Of a stretch of DNA of 64,000 nucleotides, positions 56,041 to 64,000 are shown piece after piece. This DNA is from Caballeronia peredens. Lineage in GTDB: Bacteria > Pseudomonadota > Gammaproteobacteria > Burkholderiales > Burkholderiaceae. The notes under the pieces are model-generated. The model was not told where the DNA came from, searched no databases, and was given only the letters and a program-made list of their open reading frames with translations. Positions within the stretch are counted from its first letter, which is position 1; each line of letters starts with the position of its first letter. The position numbers and the translations under genes are program-made. The stretch lies in the NCBI GenBank assembly GCA_001544595.2, contig FCOH02000013.1:62001-126000 (forward strand), written 5' to 3'.

Positions 56041-57007
56041 TGAATCGCTGATCGAAGAACTCGGAATCGGGCCGATGTGGGTGCGGCGGCAGGCAACGTC
56101 CACAGCGCCGTCCGGCGTGCTGGTTGCCGAGGCGCCTCTCGTTGAAGCGTTGGCCGTCGAAGCGTCGGTTGCAGAGGCGCCTCTGGTCGAGGCGCCGGTG
56201 ACCGAAGCGCCCGCGCGGGTGAAAACGGTCAGGGCGGCAGAAACGGTCAAAGCGATGGAACCGTCCCGCGAACCGCCCGGCGCGGCGCGAGACGCATCAC
56301 CCGATTTCGATGCGCCGCCGCTCGACGCCTACGACGATCTCCCGTGGACCGACGACATACCCGTCCACGCCGAACCCGCCATCGCGCAAGCGCCGGACGA
56401 CATCCACACGCTCGACTGGGACGCGCTCGCCGCGCGCGTCGCCGATTGCCAGCGCTGCCGCCTGTGCGAGCGGCGCACGAACACGGTCTTCGGCGTCGGC
56501 GACCGCGAAGCCGACTGGATGCTCATCGGCGAGGCGCCGGGCGAAAACGAGGACAAGCAGGGCGAGCCGTTCGTCGGCCAGGCGGGCAAGCTGCTCGACA
56601 ACATGCTGCGCGCGCTCGCGCTGTCGCGGCAATCGAACGTGTATATCGCGAACGTGATCAAGTGCCGGCCGCCCGGCAACCGCAATCCCGAACTCGATGA
56701 AGTCGCGCGCTGCGAGCCCTATCTGCAACGACAGGTCGAACTCGTGAAGCCAAAGGTGATCGTCGCGATGGGCCGCTTCGCCGCGCAAAGCCTGCTCAAG
56801 AACGAAGCCAGCATCGCGTCGATGCGCGGCCGCGTGCACGCGTATCGCGGCGTGCCGGTCATCGTCACATATCACCCGGCTTACCTGCTGCGCAGCCTGC
56901 AGGACAAGGCGAAGGCCTGGGCCGATCTCAGCCTCGCACGCACGACCTACCGCGACGCGCTCGCGGCGCTCGGAGTCGAGCAGGGAGCGGAGCAGGGCGG
57001 CAACTGA
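56030..57007 (+). CDS. uracil-DNA glycosylase, family 4 type
   Basis: A 325-residue family-4-like uracil-DNA glycosylase that removes deaminated cytosine. Residues 120-310 hold the domain: [52 protein letters not shown] and TYHPAYLLR, supplying the four Fe-S Cys and the active-site motifs. The first ~110 residues are a Val/Glu/Ala/Pro-rich low-complexity extension, absent from most family members. AAGGAG lies before the ATG at 56030, within the end of rimI. A 1-base overlap joins it to DUF1853. Confidence 0.94.
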   Translation: MALDESLIEELGIGPMWVRRQATSTAPSGVLVAEAPLVEALAVEASVAEAPLVEAPVTEAPARVKTVRAAETVKAMEPSREPPGAARDASPDFDAPPLDAYDDLPWTDDIPVHAEPAIAQAPDDIHTLDWDALAARVADCQRCRLCERRTNTVFGVGDREADWMLIGEAPGENEDKQGEPFVGQAGKLLDNMLRALALSRQSNVYIANVIKCRPPGNRNPELDEVARCEPYLQRQVELVKPKVIVAMGRFAAQSLLKNEASIASMRGRVHAYRGVPVIVTYHPAYLLRSLQDKAKAWADLSLARTTYRDALAALGVEQGAEQGGN

Positions 57008-58053
57008 TGAGCGCCCGGGCGAACGAGCTCGCGCGTCTCGTCGATCGTTTCGGCGACGCCACCGTCCGCGATCTCGCCTGGCTGCTGTTTGCACCTGATC
57101 TGTTGCGGGAAGGCAGCGACGGCGTCGCGCTGGCGCGTCCGTGCGCGTCGCCGGCCGAGCGCGATGCGACGCTCGCCTGGCTGGCATCGCTCGATGCCGC
57201 GCCGCAAGCGCTGCACGATCACGCGCGCAATCCTAAATTCACGCGCCTGGGCATCTACGCCGAAAGCCTGCTTCGATACTTCCTCGCGCACGGGCCGGCG
57301 GCGCGCCTCATCGCGGCGAACGTGCCGTTGCGGCGTCAGCGGCGCACCATCGGCGAATGCGATTTCCTGCTCGAAGCGGCAAACGGCGAGCGGCTGCACT
57401 GGGAACTGGCGGTGAAGTTCTATCTGCATATCGGCGATGGCGATGGCGATGGCGATGCCGATGCCGATGCCGACGCGTCACGCCTGTCGCGCGCGGCGAG
57501 CCTCGCGGACTACGTCGGCCCGAACCTTCAGGACCGCTTCGACCTTAAGCACGTGCGGCTCATCACGCATCAGCTCGCGCTGACCTCGCGCGCAGAGTTT
57601 GCCGGGCTCGGCTTCGAAGGGCCGTGGCAGGCGCAGTTGTACGTCAAAGGCCGGCTTTTCTATCACGGACTGCAAGGCGACCGCGTCGCGCCGGCGCCCG
57701 AGATCGGCGACGACCACTTGCGCGGATGGTGGCTGACGGCCTCCGAATGGCGCGCGGCGCACAGCGACGCCGCCGGCGGCGAGCGCGCGTGGGTCGTGCA
57801 GCCGCGCATGGCCTGGCTCGCGTCGCGCCGGCTCGATGCGGCGGCCGCGGAATCGCTCGTGGCTGAGTCGAATGCAATCGGCGCGCGTCTGGAAGGCGCC
57901 CCCGCGCCGACGATGATCGCCGCCTACGTGCGCGACGAGCCGGGCGGGTGGATCGAGGAATCGCGCGGTTTCATCGTCCCGGACGACTGGCCCGGGCGGG
58001 CGCGCGCGTTCGCTGCGTCGGCGGCCGTCCCGGCGTCCGCGCCGCCGGTCTGA
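57007..58053 (+). CDS. DUF1853-family protein
   Basis: A 348-residue DUF1853 protein: RDLAWLLFAPDLL at the N-terminus, FTRLGIYAESLLRYFLAHG, TIGECDFLL and the WELAVKFYLH stretch, which together resemble a PD-(D/E)xK-like nuclease core (E-x-D-F and E-x-K). Nuclease activity is inference only. A Gly-Asp/Ala-Asp dipeptide run lies at residues 143-156, encoded by a hexamer repeat. Start ATG overlaps the udg stop (TGATG). It ends the tsaB operon. Confidence 0.85.
   Translation: MSARANELARLVDRFGDATVRDLAWLLFAPDLLREGSDGVALARPCASPAERDATLAWLASLDAAPQALHDHARNPKFTRLGIYAESLLRYFLAHGPAARLIAANVPLRRQRRTIGECDFLLEAANGERLHWELAVKFYLHIGDGDGDGDADADADASRLSRAASLADYVGPNLQDRFDLKHVRLITHQLALTSRAEFAGLGFEGPWQAQLYVKGRLFYHGLQGDRVAPAPEIGDDHLRGWWLTASEWRAAHSDAAGGERAWVVQPRMAWLASRRLDAAAAESLVAESNAIGARLEGAPAPTMIAAYVRDEPGGWIEESRGFIVPDDWPGRARAFAASAAVPASAPPV
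57433..57474 (+). repeat. in-frame hexanucleotide tandem repeat in DUF1853
   Basis: Seven hexamers: GGCGAT four times, then GCCGAT twice and GCCGAC once, coding for (Gly-Asp)4(Ala-Asp)3. Copy change would keep the frame. Confidence 0.85.
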
Positions 58054-58067
58054 TCAGCCCGCGCCGC

Positions 58068-58880
58068 TCACCACCAGCGGAAGAAGTGATGCACCGGCCC
58101 GACGCCATGTCCGACGTCGAGTTGCACGCTCGCCTCGATCGCGCCGGTGAGATAGCGTTTGGCCTCGGCGGTGGCGGACGCGAGATCGCCAGTTTGCGGA
58201 ATCAGCGCCGCGATCGCCGACGACAGCGTGCAGCCCGTGCCGTGCGTGTTCCTGACCGGCACGCGCGCGCCGCCGAGCCTGAGCGAGCCGCCCGCTTCGA
58301 TGAGCCAGTCGGGACTGTCGGAAGAGTCGAGATGGCCGCCCTTCATCAGCACGGCCTGCGCGCCGAGCGCGCGCAACGCTTCGCCCTGGCGGACCATCGC
58401 GTCTTCGTCCGCGGCGCATTCGCTGCCGAGCAGCGCCGCCGCTTCGGGCAGATTCGGCGTGACGAGCGTCGCGAGCGGCAGCAATTCGTCGCGCAGCGCG
58501 GCGACCGCTTCCGGCGCGAGCAGCGCGTGATGACTCTTCGAAATCATCACGGTGTCGAGCACGACGTGCTTCGGCCGATGACGCCGCAACGCATCGGCGA
58601 CGGCGCGCACGATGCCGGCGTTCGCCAGCATGCCGATCTTCACCGCGTCGATGCGGATGTCGTCGAATACGGCGTCGAGCTGCGCCGTGATGAACGACGG
58701 CTCCGGCGCATGGACCGCCGTCACGCCGCGCGTGTTCTGCGCGGTGAGCGCCGTGATCACGCTCGCACCGTATGCGCCGAGCGCGGAAAAGGCCTTGAGG
58801 TCGGCCTGGATGCCCGCGCCGCCGCCCGAGTCGGAACCGGCGATCGTGAGCACATTGGGAATGGATTTCGTGGCGGCCAT
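58068..58880 (-). CDS. thiD: hydroxymethylpyrimidine kinase/phosphomethylpyrimidine kinase
   Basis: A 270-residue ThiD that phosphorylates the pyrimidine half of thiamine twice. It has the ribokinase-like start [34 protein letters not shown] and the anion hole [14 protein letters not shown]. The ATG at 58880 gives the usual start; an upstream in-frame start adds only Arg-rich residues. It is the last of thiM-thiE-thiD and converges on the DUF1853 gene. Confidence 0.94.
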   Translation of the reverse strand: MAATKSIPNVLTIAGSDSGGGAGIQADLKAFSALGAYGASVITALTAQNTRGVTAVHAPEPSFITAQLDAVFDDIRIDAVKIGMLANAGIVRAVADALRRHRPKHVVLDTVMISKSHHALLAPEAVAALRDELLPLATLVTPNLPEAAALLGSECAADEDAMVRQGEALRALGAQAVLMKGGHLDSSDSPDWLIEAGGSLRLGGARVPVRNTHGTGCTLSSAIAALIPQTGDLASATAEAKRYLTGAIEASVQLDVGHGVGPVHHFFRWW

Positions 58881-58887
58881 GGAGTTT

Positions 58888-59535
58888 TCAGGTTTGAGCG
58901 CGCGTGATTGTCGCGCGCAGCGCCGCGGCGGCATCGCGCGGATTCGCCGCCTTGCAGATCGCGGATACGACGGCGAGTCCGGCGGGCTTCGCGCGCATCA
59001 CGTCGGCGGCGTTGTGCGCCTGGATGCCGCCGATCGCGACGGTCGGCAAGTGCGTGGCGGCGCGCATCGCCGCGAAGCCGTCGATGCCGCACGGCGCGGA
59101 CGCGTCGGTTTTGGTCGGCGTGGCGTAGAGCGGGCCCGCGCCGAGATAGTCGACGATGCCCGCGAGCCCGGCGGCGTCCGCGGTCTCGGCGAGGTTCGAC
59201 ACCGACAGCCCGATCAGCGCATCGGGCCCGAGCAAACGCCGCGCGGCCTCGGCGGGCAGATCGCGCTGGCCGACGTGCACGCCGTCGGCGCCGGCGGCAA
59301 GCGCCACATCCACATGATCGTTGATGACGAAAGGCACGCCGTGCGCGCGCGTGATCGGAACAAGTTCGCGCGCGAGTTCGAACCACGCGCGTTTGTGCCA
59401 TTCGGGCGCGCGCAATTGCACGAGCGTCACGCCGCCTTCGAGCGCCGCGCGCGCGACGGCGAGCGCGGCGTCATGTCCGCCGCACTGCACCGGATCGAGC
59501 ACGAGATAGAGCGAGAGATCGAACGAGGCGCGCAT
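58888..59535 (-). CDS. thiE: thiamine-phosphate synthase
   Basis: A 215-residue ThiE that joins HMP pyrophosphate and thiazole phosphate to thiamine phosphate. Visible are [64 protein letters not shown] and AIGGI. The ATG at 59535 starts two bases after the thiM stop. It has the shorter monofunctional length, without a fused ThiD. Confidence 0.95.
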   Translation of the reverse strand: MRASFDLSLYLVLDPVQCGGHDAALAVARAALEGGVTLVQLRAPEWHKRAWFELARELVPITRAHGVPFVINDHVDVALAAGADGVHVGQRDLPAEAARRLLGPDALIGLSVSNLAETADAAGLAGIVDYLGAGPLYATPTKTDASAPCGIDGFAAMRAATHLPTVAIGGIQAHNAADVMRAKPAGLAVVSAICKAANPRDAAAALRATITRAQT

Positions 59536-59537
59536 GG

Positions 59538-60353
59538 TCAGCCGGACACGACATCGCGCTGCACGAGCGTCTTGTCGAAGGTTTCGTGATCGAGCGACGC
59601 GAGCCTGTCGAGATAGGCGACGGCGAAGCTGCCGGGCAGGGCGGCGTCGCGCGCGGCGAGTTCGCCCGCGATGGTCGAATACGCGATGGCCGCGACGGTC
59701 GCGGACCAGAACGCGTCGCGCTCCGGCGCCGCGCCGACGAACGCCGCGACGCTTGCGGACAGCGCGCAGCCGACGCCGGTCACGCGCGTCATCAGCGGCG
59801 TTCCGTTGGACAGCGCGACAACCCGTTTGCCGTCGGTGACGTAATCGGTCGCGCCCGTCACCGCGACCACGGCCTGCGTCTCCAGCGCGAGAACCTGCGC
59901 GGCATCGAGCGCGGCGTCGGTGGCGGCGGTGCTGTCGACGCCCCGTGCGCTCGCCGCGCCGCCGGACAGACTGATGATCTCCGACGCGTTGCCGCGAATC
60001 ACCGCCGGCCTGGCGTCGAGCAATTCGAGCGCGAATTCCGTGCGGAACGCGAGCGGCCCGACCGCGACCGGATCGAGCACCCACGGCTTGCCGGCGCCGT
60101 TGGCGGCGTCGACCGCGGCGCGGATGGCGCGCGTCTGCGGCACGTCGAGCGTGCCGAGATTGACGGACAGCGCGCTCGCGATCGGCGCGAATTCGCCGAC
60201 TTCCTCGCGCGCGACGACCATCGCCGGCGCGGCGCCGATGGCGAGCAGCACGTTCGCGGTGAAGTTGGTGACGACGAGATTCGTCAGGCAGTGCACGAGC
60301 GGCGCGCGCTCGCGCACGCGGGTGACGAACGAAAAGAGATCGGCGGCGGACAT
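59538..60353 (-). CDS. thiM: hydroxyethylthiazole kinase
   Basis: A 271-residue ThiM that phosphorylates the salvaged thiazole. It shows [40 protein letters not shown] and the [15 protein letters not shown] motif with the catalytic Cys. It is the first gene of thiMED. Only 34 bases separate it from lplT upstream, leaving no room for a TPP riboswitch. It supports thiamine salvage rather than de novo thiazole synthesis. Confidence 0.95.
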   Translation of the reverse strand: MSAADLFSFVTRVRERAPLVHCLTNLVVTNFTANVLLAIGAAPAMVVAREEVGEFAPIASALSVNLGTLDVPQTRAIRAAVDAANGAGKPWVLDPVAVGPLAFRTEFALELLDARPAVIRGNASEIISLSGGAASARGVDSTAATDAALDAAQVLALETQAVVAVTGATDYVTDGKRVVALSNGTPLMTRVTGVGCALSASVAAFVGAAPERDAFWSATVAAIAYSTIAGELAARDAALPGSFAVAYLDRLASLDHETFDKTLVQRDVVSG

Positions 60354-60387
60354 GATGGGTATGGGTCGAAGCGGAGCGCGCGGCGGA

Positions 60388-61695
60388 TCAGTGCCGCGCT
60401 TCGCCGATCAGCGCGACGGAGTCGAACGCGCGCTGATTGGCCTGATGCCGTCGCATCACGAAGTACATCATCAGGCAGACGAAGGAGCCGAACAGCACGA
60501 TGACGAACTGGATCGGCACATCGAGCCACACGAGCACCGCGTACAGACACAGCATGACGAGCACGGAAAGGTTCTCGTTGAAGTTCTGCACGGCGATGGA
60601 ATGCCCGGCGGACAGCAGCACGTGGCCGCGATGCTGGAGCAGCGCGTTCATCGGGACGACGAAGAAGCCCGACAGGCCGCCGACGACCATCAGGAACACA
60701 TAGGCGATCAGCAGATAGCCGGGAAAGTGCATCTTGCCGAAGTAGATGCCCCAGTGCGCGGGAAAGAGATGGCGCGTGTAGAAGGCCATCAGCATCACGG
60801 CGATTCCCATGAGGATGCCCACCGGCAACACGCTCAGCGAACGCTTGAGCGGCACGCGCGCTGCCGCGAGCACCGCGCCGGCCGCGACGCCGACCGCGAT
60901 CACCGCCTGCAGGATGGCGGCCTGCGAAAGCGTCATGCCGAGCGACACCTCGGCCCACTTCAGCACGATGAACTGCAGCGTTGCGCCCGCGCCCCAGAAC
61001 AAGGTCGTGACGGCGAGCGAGATCTGCCCGAGCTTGTCGCGCCAGAGCACGAGGAAGCAGTCGGCGAAATCGGTGATGAGCTTGAGCGGCCGCGTTTCCT
61101 GTTTCGGATAGCGCGCGCCGGTGTCGGGAATGCGCAGGTTGAATATTGCGGCGATCACGTACATCAGCATGATGACGAGCATTGCGGCTTCCGCGGGCGT
61201 GTTGATGCGCGGAATGTGCAGCGACATCAGATGACTCGCGATATGCGGGCTGATGAGCGCGCCGCCCATCACGGTGCCGAGAATGATCGAGCCGACCGTG
61301 GTGCCTTCGATCCAGCCGTTCGCCGCGACCAGTCGGTCGGCGGGCAGCAGTTCGGTGAGAATGCCGTATTTCGCCGGCGAATAAGCCGCCGCGCCGAAAC
61401 CCACGATGCCGTACGCGAGCAGCGGATGCGCGCCGAAGAGCATGGTGACGCAGCCGACCACCTTGATGGAATTGGTCACGAACATCACGTGACCTTTGGG
61501 CCGGGAATCCGCGAAAGCCCCGACGAACGCCGCGAGAATCACATAGGAGAGGACGAAGAACAGCTTGAGCAGCGGCGTCATCCAGTTCGGGGCGTGGAGA
61601 TCTTTGAGCAGTGCAATGGCAGCGATCAGGAGCGCGTTATCGGCCAGCGACGAGAAAAACTGCGCGGCCATGATGGTGTAAAAACCTTTTTTCAT
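60388..61695 (-). CDS. lplT: lysophospholipid transporter LplT
   Basis: A 435-residue MFS protein of the LplT family, which flips lysophospholipids across the inner membrane. It starts [23 protein letters not shown], with [19 protein letters not shown] and 12 hydrophobic segments. The ATG at 61695 was chosen because 52 upstream in-frame residues are hydrophilic and atypical. It is divergent from alr. It may be transcribed together with the thiMED genes downstream. A second LplT-like domain is fused to an acyltransferase at 9.9 kb. Confidence 0.93.
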   Translation of the reverse strand: MKKGFYTIMAAQFFSSLADNALLIAAIALLKDLHAPNWMTPLLKLFFVLSYVILAAFVGAFADSRPKGHVMFVTNSIKVVGCVTMLFGAHPLLAYGIVGFGAAAYSPAKYGILTELLPADRLVAANGWIEGTTVGSIILGTVMGGALISPHIASHLMSLHIPRINTPAEAAMLVIMLMYVIAAIFNLRIPDTGARYPKQETRPLKLITDFADCFLVLWRDKLGQISLAVTTLFWGAGATLQFIVLKWAEVSLGMTLSQAAILQAVIAVGVAAGAVLAAARVPLKRSLSVLPVGILMGIAVMLMAFYTRHLFPAHWGIYFGKMHFPGYLLIAYVFLMVVGGLSGFFVVPMNALLQHRGHVLLSAGHSIAVQNFNENLSVLVMLCLYAVLVWLDVPIQFVIVLFGSFVCLMMYFVMRRHQANQRAFDSVALIGEARH

Positions 61696-61976
61696 CTGAT
61701 CCGAAGCTTTCCTCACTGCGGGTGATCCGCCCCGGGCACTCGTGGTGCACTCGGGCTTATGCCTTTCGAAATGGGTTGTGCGCACGGCTTTATAACACGA
61801 AAATAGGCACATTCTGACTAGCAGTAATCTCGATGACGTGCGAAATGGCACGCTCGTCCATGGGATTCCTCATAAGATACTGATTCACAAGGCGTCCCGT
61901 TCGCCGCAGCACGACGCCTCCCGCTGTCGTATGCTGGCCGTTCCGAACGCTCTCACTGCAATTCCACCACACGCTC

Positions 61977-63047
61977 ATGCCGCGCCCCCTTTCTGCAACA
62001 ATCCATACCGCCGCACTCGCCAACAACCTGGCCATTGCGCGCAAGTACGCACCGAAATCCAAGATCTGGGCCGTCGTCAAGGCCAATGCTTATGGCCACG
62101 GTCTTGCCCGGGCGTTCCCCGGATTGCGCGCGACGGACGGCTTTGGCCTTCTCGACCTCGAAGAAGCCGCGAAGTTGCGTGAATTGGGCTGGGCCGGGCC
62201 GATTCTTCTGCTCGAAGGCTTTTTCCGTCCGACCGATATCGACGTAATCGACCGCTACAGCCTGACCACGGCCGTGCACTGCGACGAGCAGTTGCGCATG
62301 CTGGAGATGGCGCGCCTGTCGAAACCGGTGAACATTCAGCTGAAGATGAACAGCGGCATGAACCGCCTGGGCTACACGCCGGAGCGCTATCGCGCGGCGT
62401 GGGAGAGGGCGCGCGCCGTGCAGGGCGTCGGGCAGATCACGCTCATGACCCATTTTTCCGATGCCGACGGCCCGCGCGGCATCGCGCATCAGCTGGAAGC
62501 GTTCGAGCGCGGCGCGGAGGGCATCGCGGGCGCGCGCAGCCTGGCGAACTCGGCGGCGGTGCTGTGGCATCCCGACTCACATGTCGACTGGGTGCGTCCG
62601 GGCATCATGCTGTACGGCGCGTCGCCGTCCGGTGTGACCGCCGACATCGCCGGTATCGGTCTCAAGCCCGCCATGACGCTGCATTCCGAACTGATCGCCG
62701 TGCAGACGGTGCCGGCGGGACACAGCATCGGCTACGGCTCGACCTTCACGGCGGGCAAGCCGATGCGCATCGGCGTGGTGGCGTGCGGCTACGCGGACGG
62801 CTATCCGCGCGTGGCGCCGGAAGGCACGCCGGTGATCGTCGACGGCGTGCGCACGAAGCTCGTCGGCCGCGTGTCGATGGACATGCTCACCGTCGACCTC
62901 ACGCCATGCCCGAACGCGGGCATCGGTTCGCGCGTCGAGCTGTGGGGCACGCATCTGCCGATCGACGACGTGGCGAGCTCGGCCGGCACGATCGGCTACG
63001 AACTCATGTGCGCGATCGCCCAGCGCGTGCCGGTGCGCGCCGAATGA
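61977..63047 (+). CDS. alr: alanine racemase
   Basis: A 356-residue PLP-dependent alanine racemase that supplies D-Ala for peptidoglycan. PLP Lys35 lies in [10 protein letters not shown], and the second acid/base Tyr in [20 protein letters not shown] and [12 protein letters not shown] are typical. Length is standard, and no signal peptide is present, so it is the cytoplasmic biosynthetic form rather than a periplasmic broad-spectrum racemase. It is followed by radA after 59 bases. Confidence 0.96.
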   Translation: MPRPLSATIHTAALANNLAIARKYAPKSKIWAVVKANAYGHGLARAFPGLRATDGFGLLDLEEAAKLRELGWAGPILLLEGFFRPTDIDVIDRYSLTTAVHCDEQLRMLEMARLSKPVNIQLKMNSGMNRLGYTPERYRAAWERARAVQGVGQITLMTHFSDADGPRGIAHQLEAFERGAEGIAGARSLANSAAVLWHPDSHVDWVRPGIMLYGASPSGVTADIAGIGLKPAMTLHSELIAVQTVPAGHSIGYGSTFTAGKPMRIGVVACGYADGYPRVAPEGTPVIVDGVRTKLVGRVSMDMLTVDLTPCPNAGIGSRVELWGTHLPIDDVASSAGTIGYELMCAIAQRVPVRAE

Positions 63048-63106
63048 TGCAGGACTTTGCGTCCGCGCCCGCAGCGAATTCAAATCAAGGCTATTCAAGG
63101 TAATAC

Positions 63107-64000
63107 GTGGCAAAAGCAGCGAAGGCAAAAACGCTTTACACCTGTAGCGAATGCGGCGGACAGGCGCCGAAATGGACGGGTCAGTGCGCCGCGTGCGGCG
63201 CGTGGAACACCTTGCTGGAAACGGTCGAGCAGGCGCCTTCGGCGCATCGCTTCCAGGCGCTCGCGAAGAGCTCGCCGGTGCGGCGGCTCGCGGAAATCGA
63301 AGCGTCGGACGTGCCGCGCTTCACCACCGGCGTCGGCGAATTCGATCGCGTGCTGGGCGGCGGACTGGTGCCGGGCGGCGTCGTGCTGATCGGCGGCGAT
63401 CCGGGCATCGGCAAATCCACTCTGCTGTTGCAGTCGCTCGCGGAAATCGCACGCGAGCGGCCCGCGCTCTATGTGAGCGGCGAGGAATCCGGCGCGCAGA
63501 TCGCGTTGCGCGCGCAGCGGCTCGGACTAGTCGGGGAGCCGGGCGCGGTGGGCGATCTGGCGCTGCTCGCCGAGATCCAGCTCGAAAAGATCCAGGCGAC
63601 CATCGACGAGCACCGGCCCGAAGTCGCGGTGATCGACTCCATCCAGACGATCTACTCCGAAGCGCTGACCTCGGCGCCCGGCTCCGTCGCGCAGGTGCGT
63701 GAGTGCGCGGCACAACTGACGCGCATTGCCAAGCAGACGGGCACGGCCATCATCATGGTCGGCCACGTGACGAAAGAGGGCAGCCTCGCGGGACCGCGCG
63801 TGCTTGAACATATCGTCGATACCGTGCTGTATTTCGAAGGCGACACCCATTCGTCGTTCCGGCTCGTGCGCGCGTTCAAGAACCGTTTCGGCGCGGTCAA
63901 CGAGCTCGGCGTGTTCGCGATGACCGAGAAGGGCCTGCGCGGCGTGGCCAATCCGTCGGCGCTGTTCTTGTCGCAGCACGAGCAGAGCGTCGCGGGATCG
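63107..64000 (+). CDS. radA: DNA repair protein RadA, N-terminal part (GTG start)
   Basis: The first 298 residues of RadA, which extends branch migration in recombinational repair. An N-terminal zinc finger has Cys13, 16, 27 and 30 (CSECGGQAPKWTGQC). The RecA-like core has Walker A GGDPGIGKSTL, VIDSIQTIYSE and the RadA-specific FKNRFGAVNELGVF. The Lon-like C-terminal domain lies beyond the window. The GTG at 63107 with AAGG upstream starts the conserved finger; no ATG fits. Confidence 0.95.
   Translation, partial: MAKAAKAKTLYTCSECGGQAPKWTGQCAACGAWNTLLETVEQAPSAHRFQALAKSSPVRRLAEIEASDVPRFTTGVGEFDRVLGGGLVPGGVVLIGGDPGIGKSTLLLQSLAEIARERPALYVSGEESGAQIALRAQRLGLVGEPGAVGDLALLAEIQLEKIQATIDEHRPEVAVIDSIQTIYSEALTSAPGSVAQVRECAAQLTRIAKQTGTAIIMVGHVTKEGSLAGPRVLEHIVDTVLYFEGDTHSSFRLVRAFKNRFGAVNELGVFAMTEKGLRGVANPSALFLSQHEQSVAGS

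Overview
The window is about 64 kb of GC-rich (roughly 64 %), densely coding chromosomal DNA from a Burkholderiaceae beta-proteobacterium, most likely Burkholderia sensu lato (Caballeronia or Paraburkholderia). The indications are the gene order relA - tRNA-Val - thrS - infC - rpmI - rplT - pheST - ihfA - merR, the complete pcaIJFBDC cluster, the DUF2844/DUF3443 pair and the glyoxylate-shunt block, all with very close protein similarity to what I know from that group. It looks like core chromosome. I see no insertion sequence, CRISPR array, rRNA operon or intact prophage.

Layout. 1-9.7 kb: a truncated LysR gene, a YedK/HMCES abasic-site shield protein, phosphoesterase and FAD-oxidase genes, WrbA, YihY, an Mpo1-like protein, a MetY-type sulfhydrylase with a coupled hydrolase, and a CBS protein. 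9.9-19.9 kb: an MFS-acyltransferase fusion, aroC, ETF-ubiquinone oxidoreductase divergent from an SDR/thioesterase pair across a TetR-like palindrome, a PAS-LuxR regulator divergent from a 3-oxoacid CoA-transferase, a hydrolase and a RidA protein. 19.9-30.7 kb: the stringent-response and translation block, with an ATC-initiated infC and structured leaders before rpmI and pheS. 30.8-33 kb: a looser stretch around tRNA-Pro(GGG) with unrecognised small ORFs, one of them phage-like. 33-41.6 kb: two LysR genes, DoxX, and PcaR with the protocatechuate (beta-ketoadipate) genes. 41.7-45.5 kb: a secreted DUF2844/DUF3443 pair, bamC and an apparently non-coding transcript end. 45.6-54.6 kb: an ABM protein, malate synthase and isocitrate lyase, a HAD dehalogenase, LysR, Usp, an RNA helicase and an acyl-CoA-binding protein. 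54.7-64 kb: the tsaB-rimI-udg-DUF1853 operon, thiMED, lplT, alr and the start of radA.

How it fits together. Several units converge on acetyl-CoA and fatty-acid or aromatic catabolism: the pca genes and the CoA-transferases yield succinyl-CoA and acetyl-CoA, ETF-QO carries beta-oxidation electrons to quinone, and AceA/AceB conserve acetyl-CoA carbon. The most interesting signals are a pepsin-like motif series in the DUF3443 lipoprotein, a possible small RNA with tandem terminators near 45.4 kb, undescribed-looking structured leaders before rpmI and pheS, and clear operator palindromes before the ETF-QO, pca and aceA genes. All calls come from reading the sequence; no database search was run.
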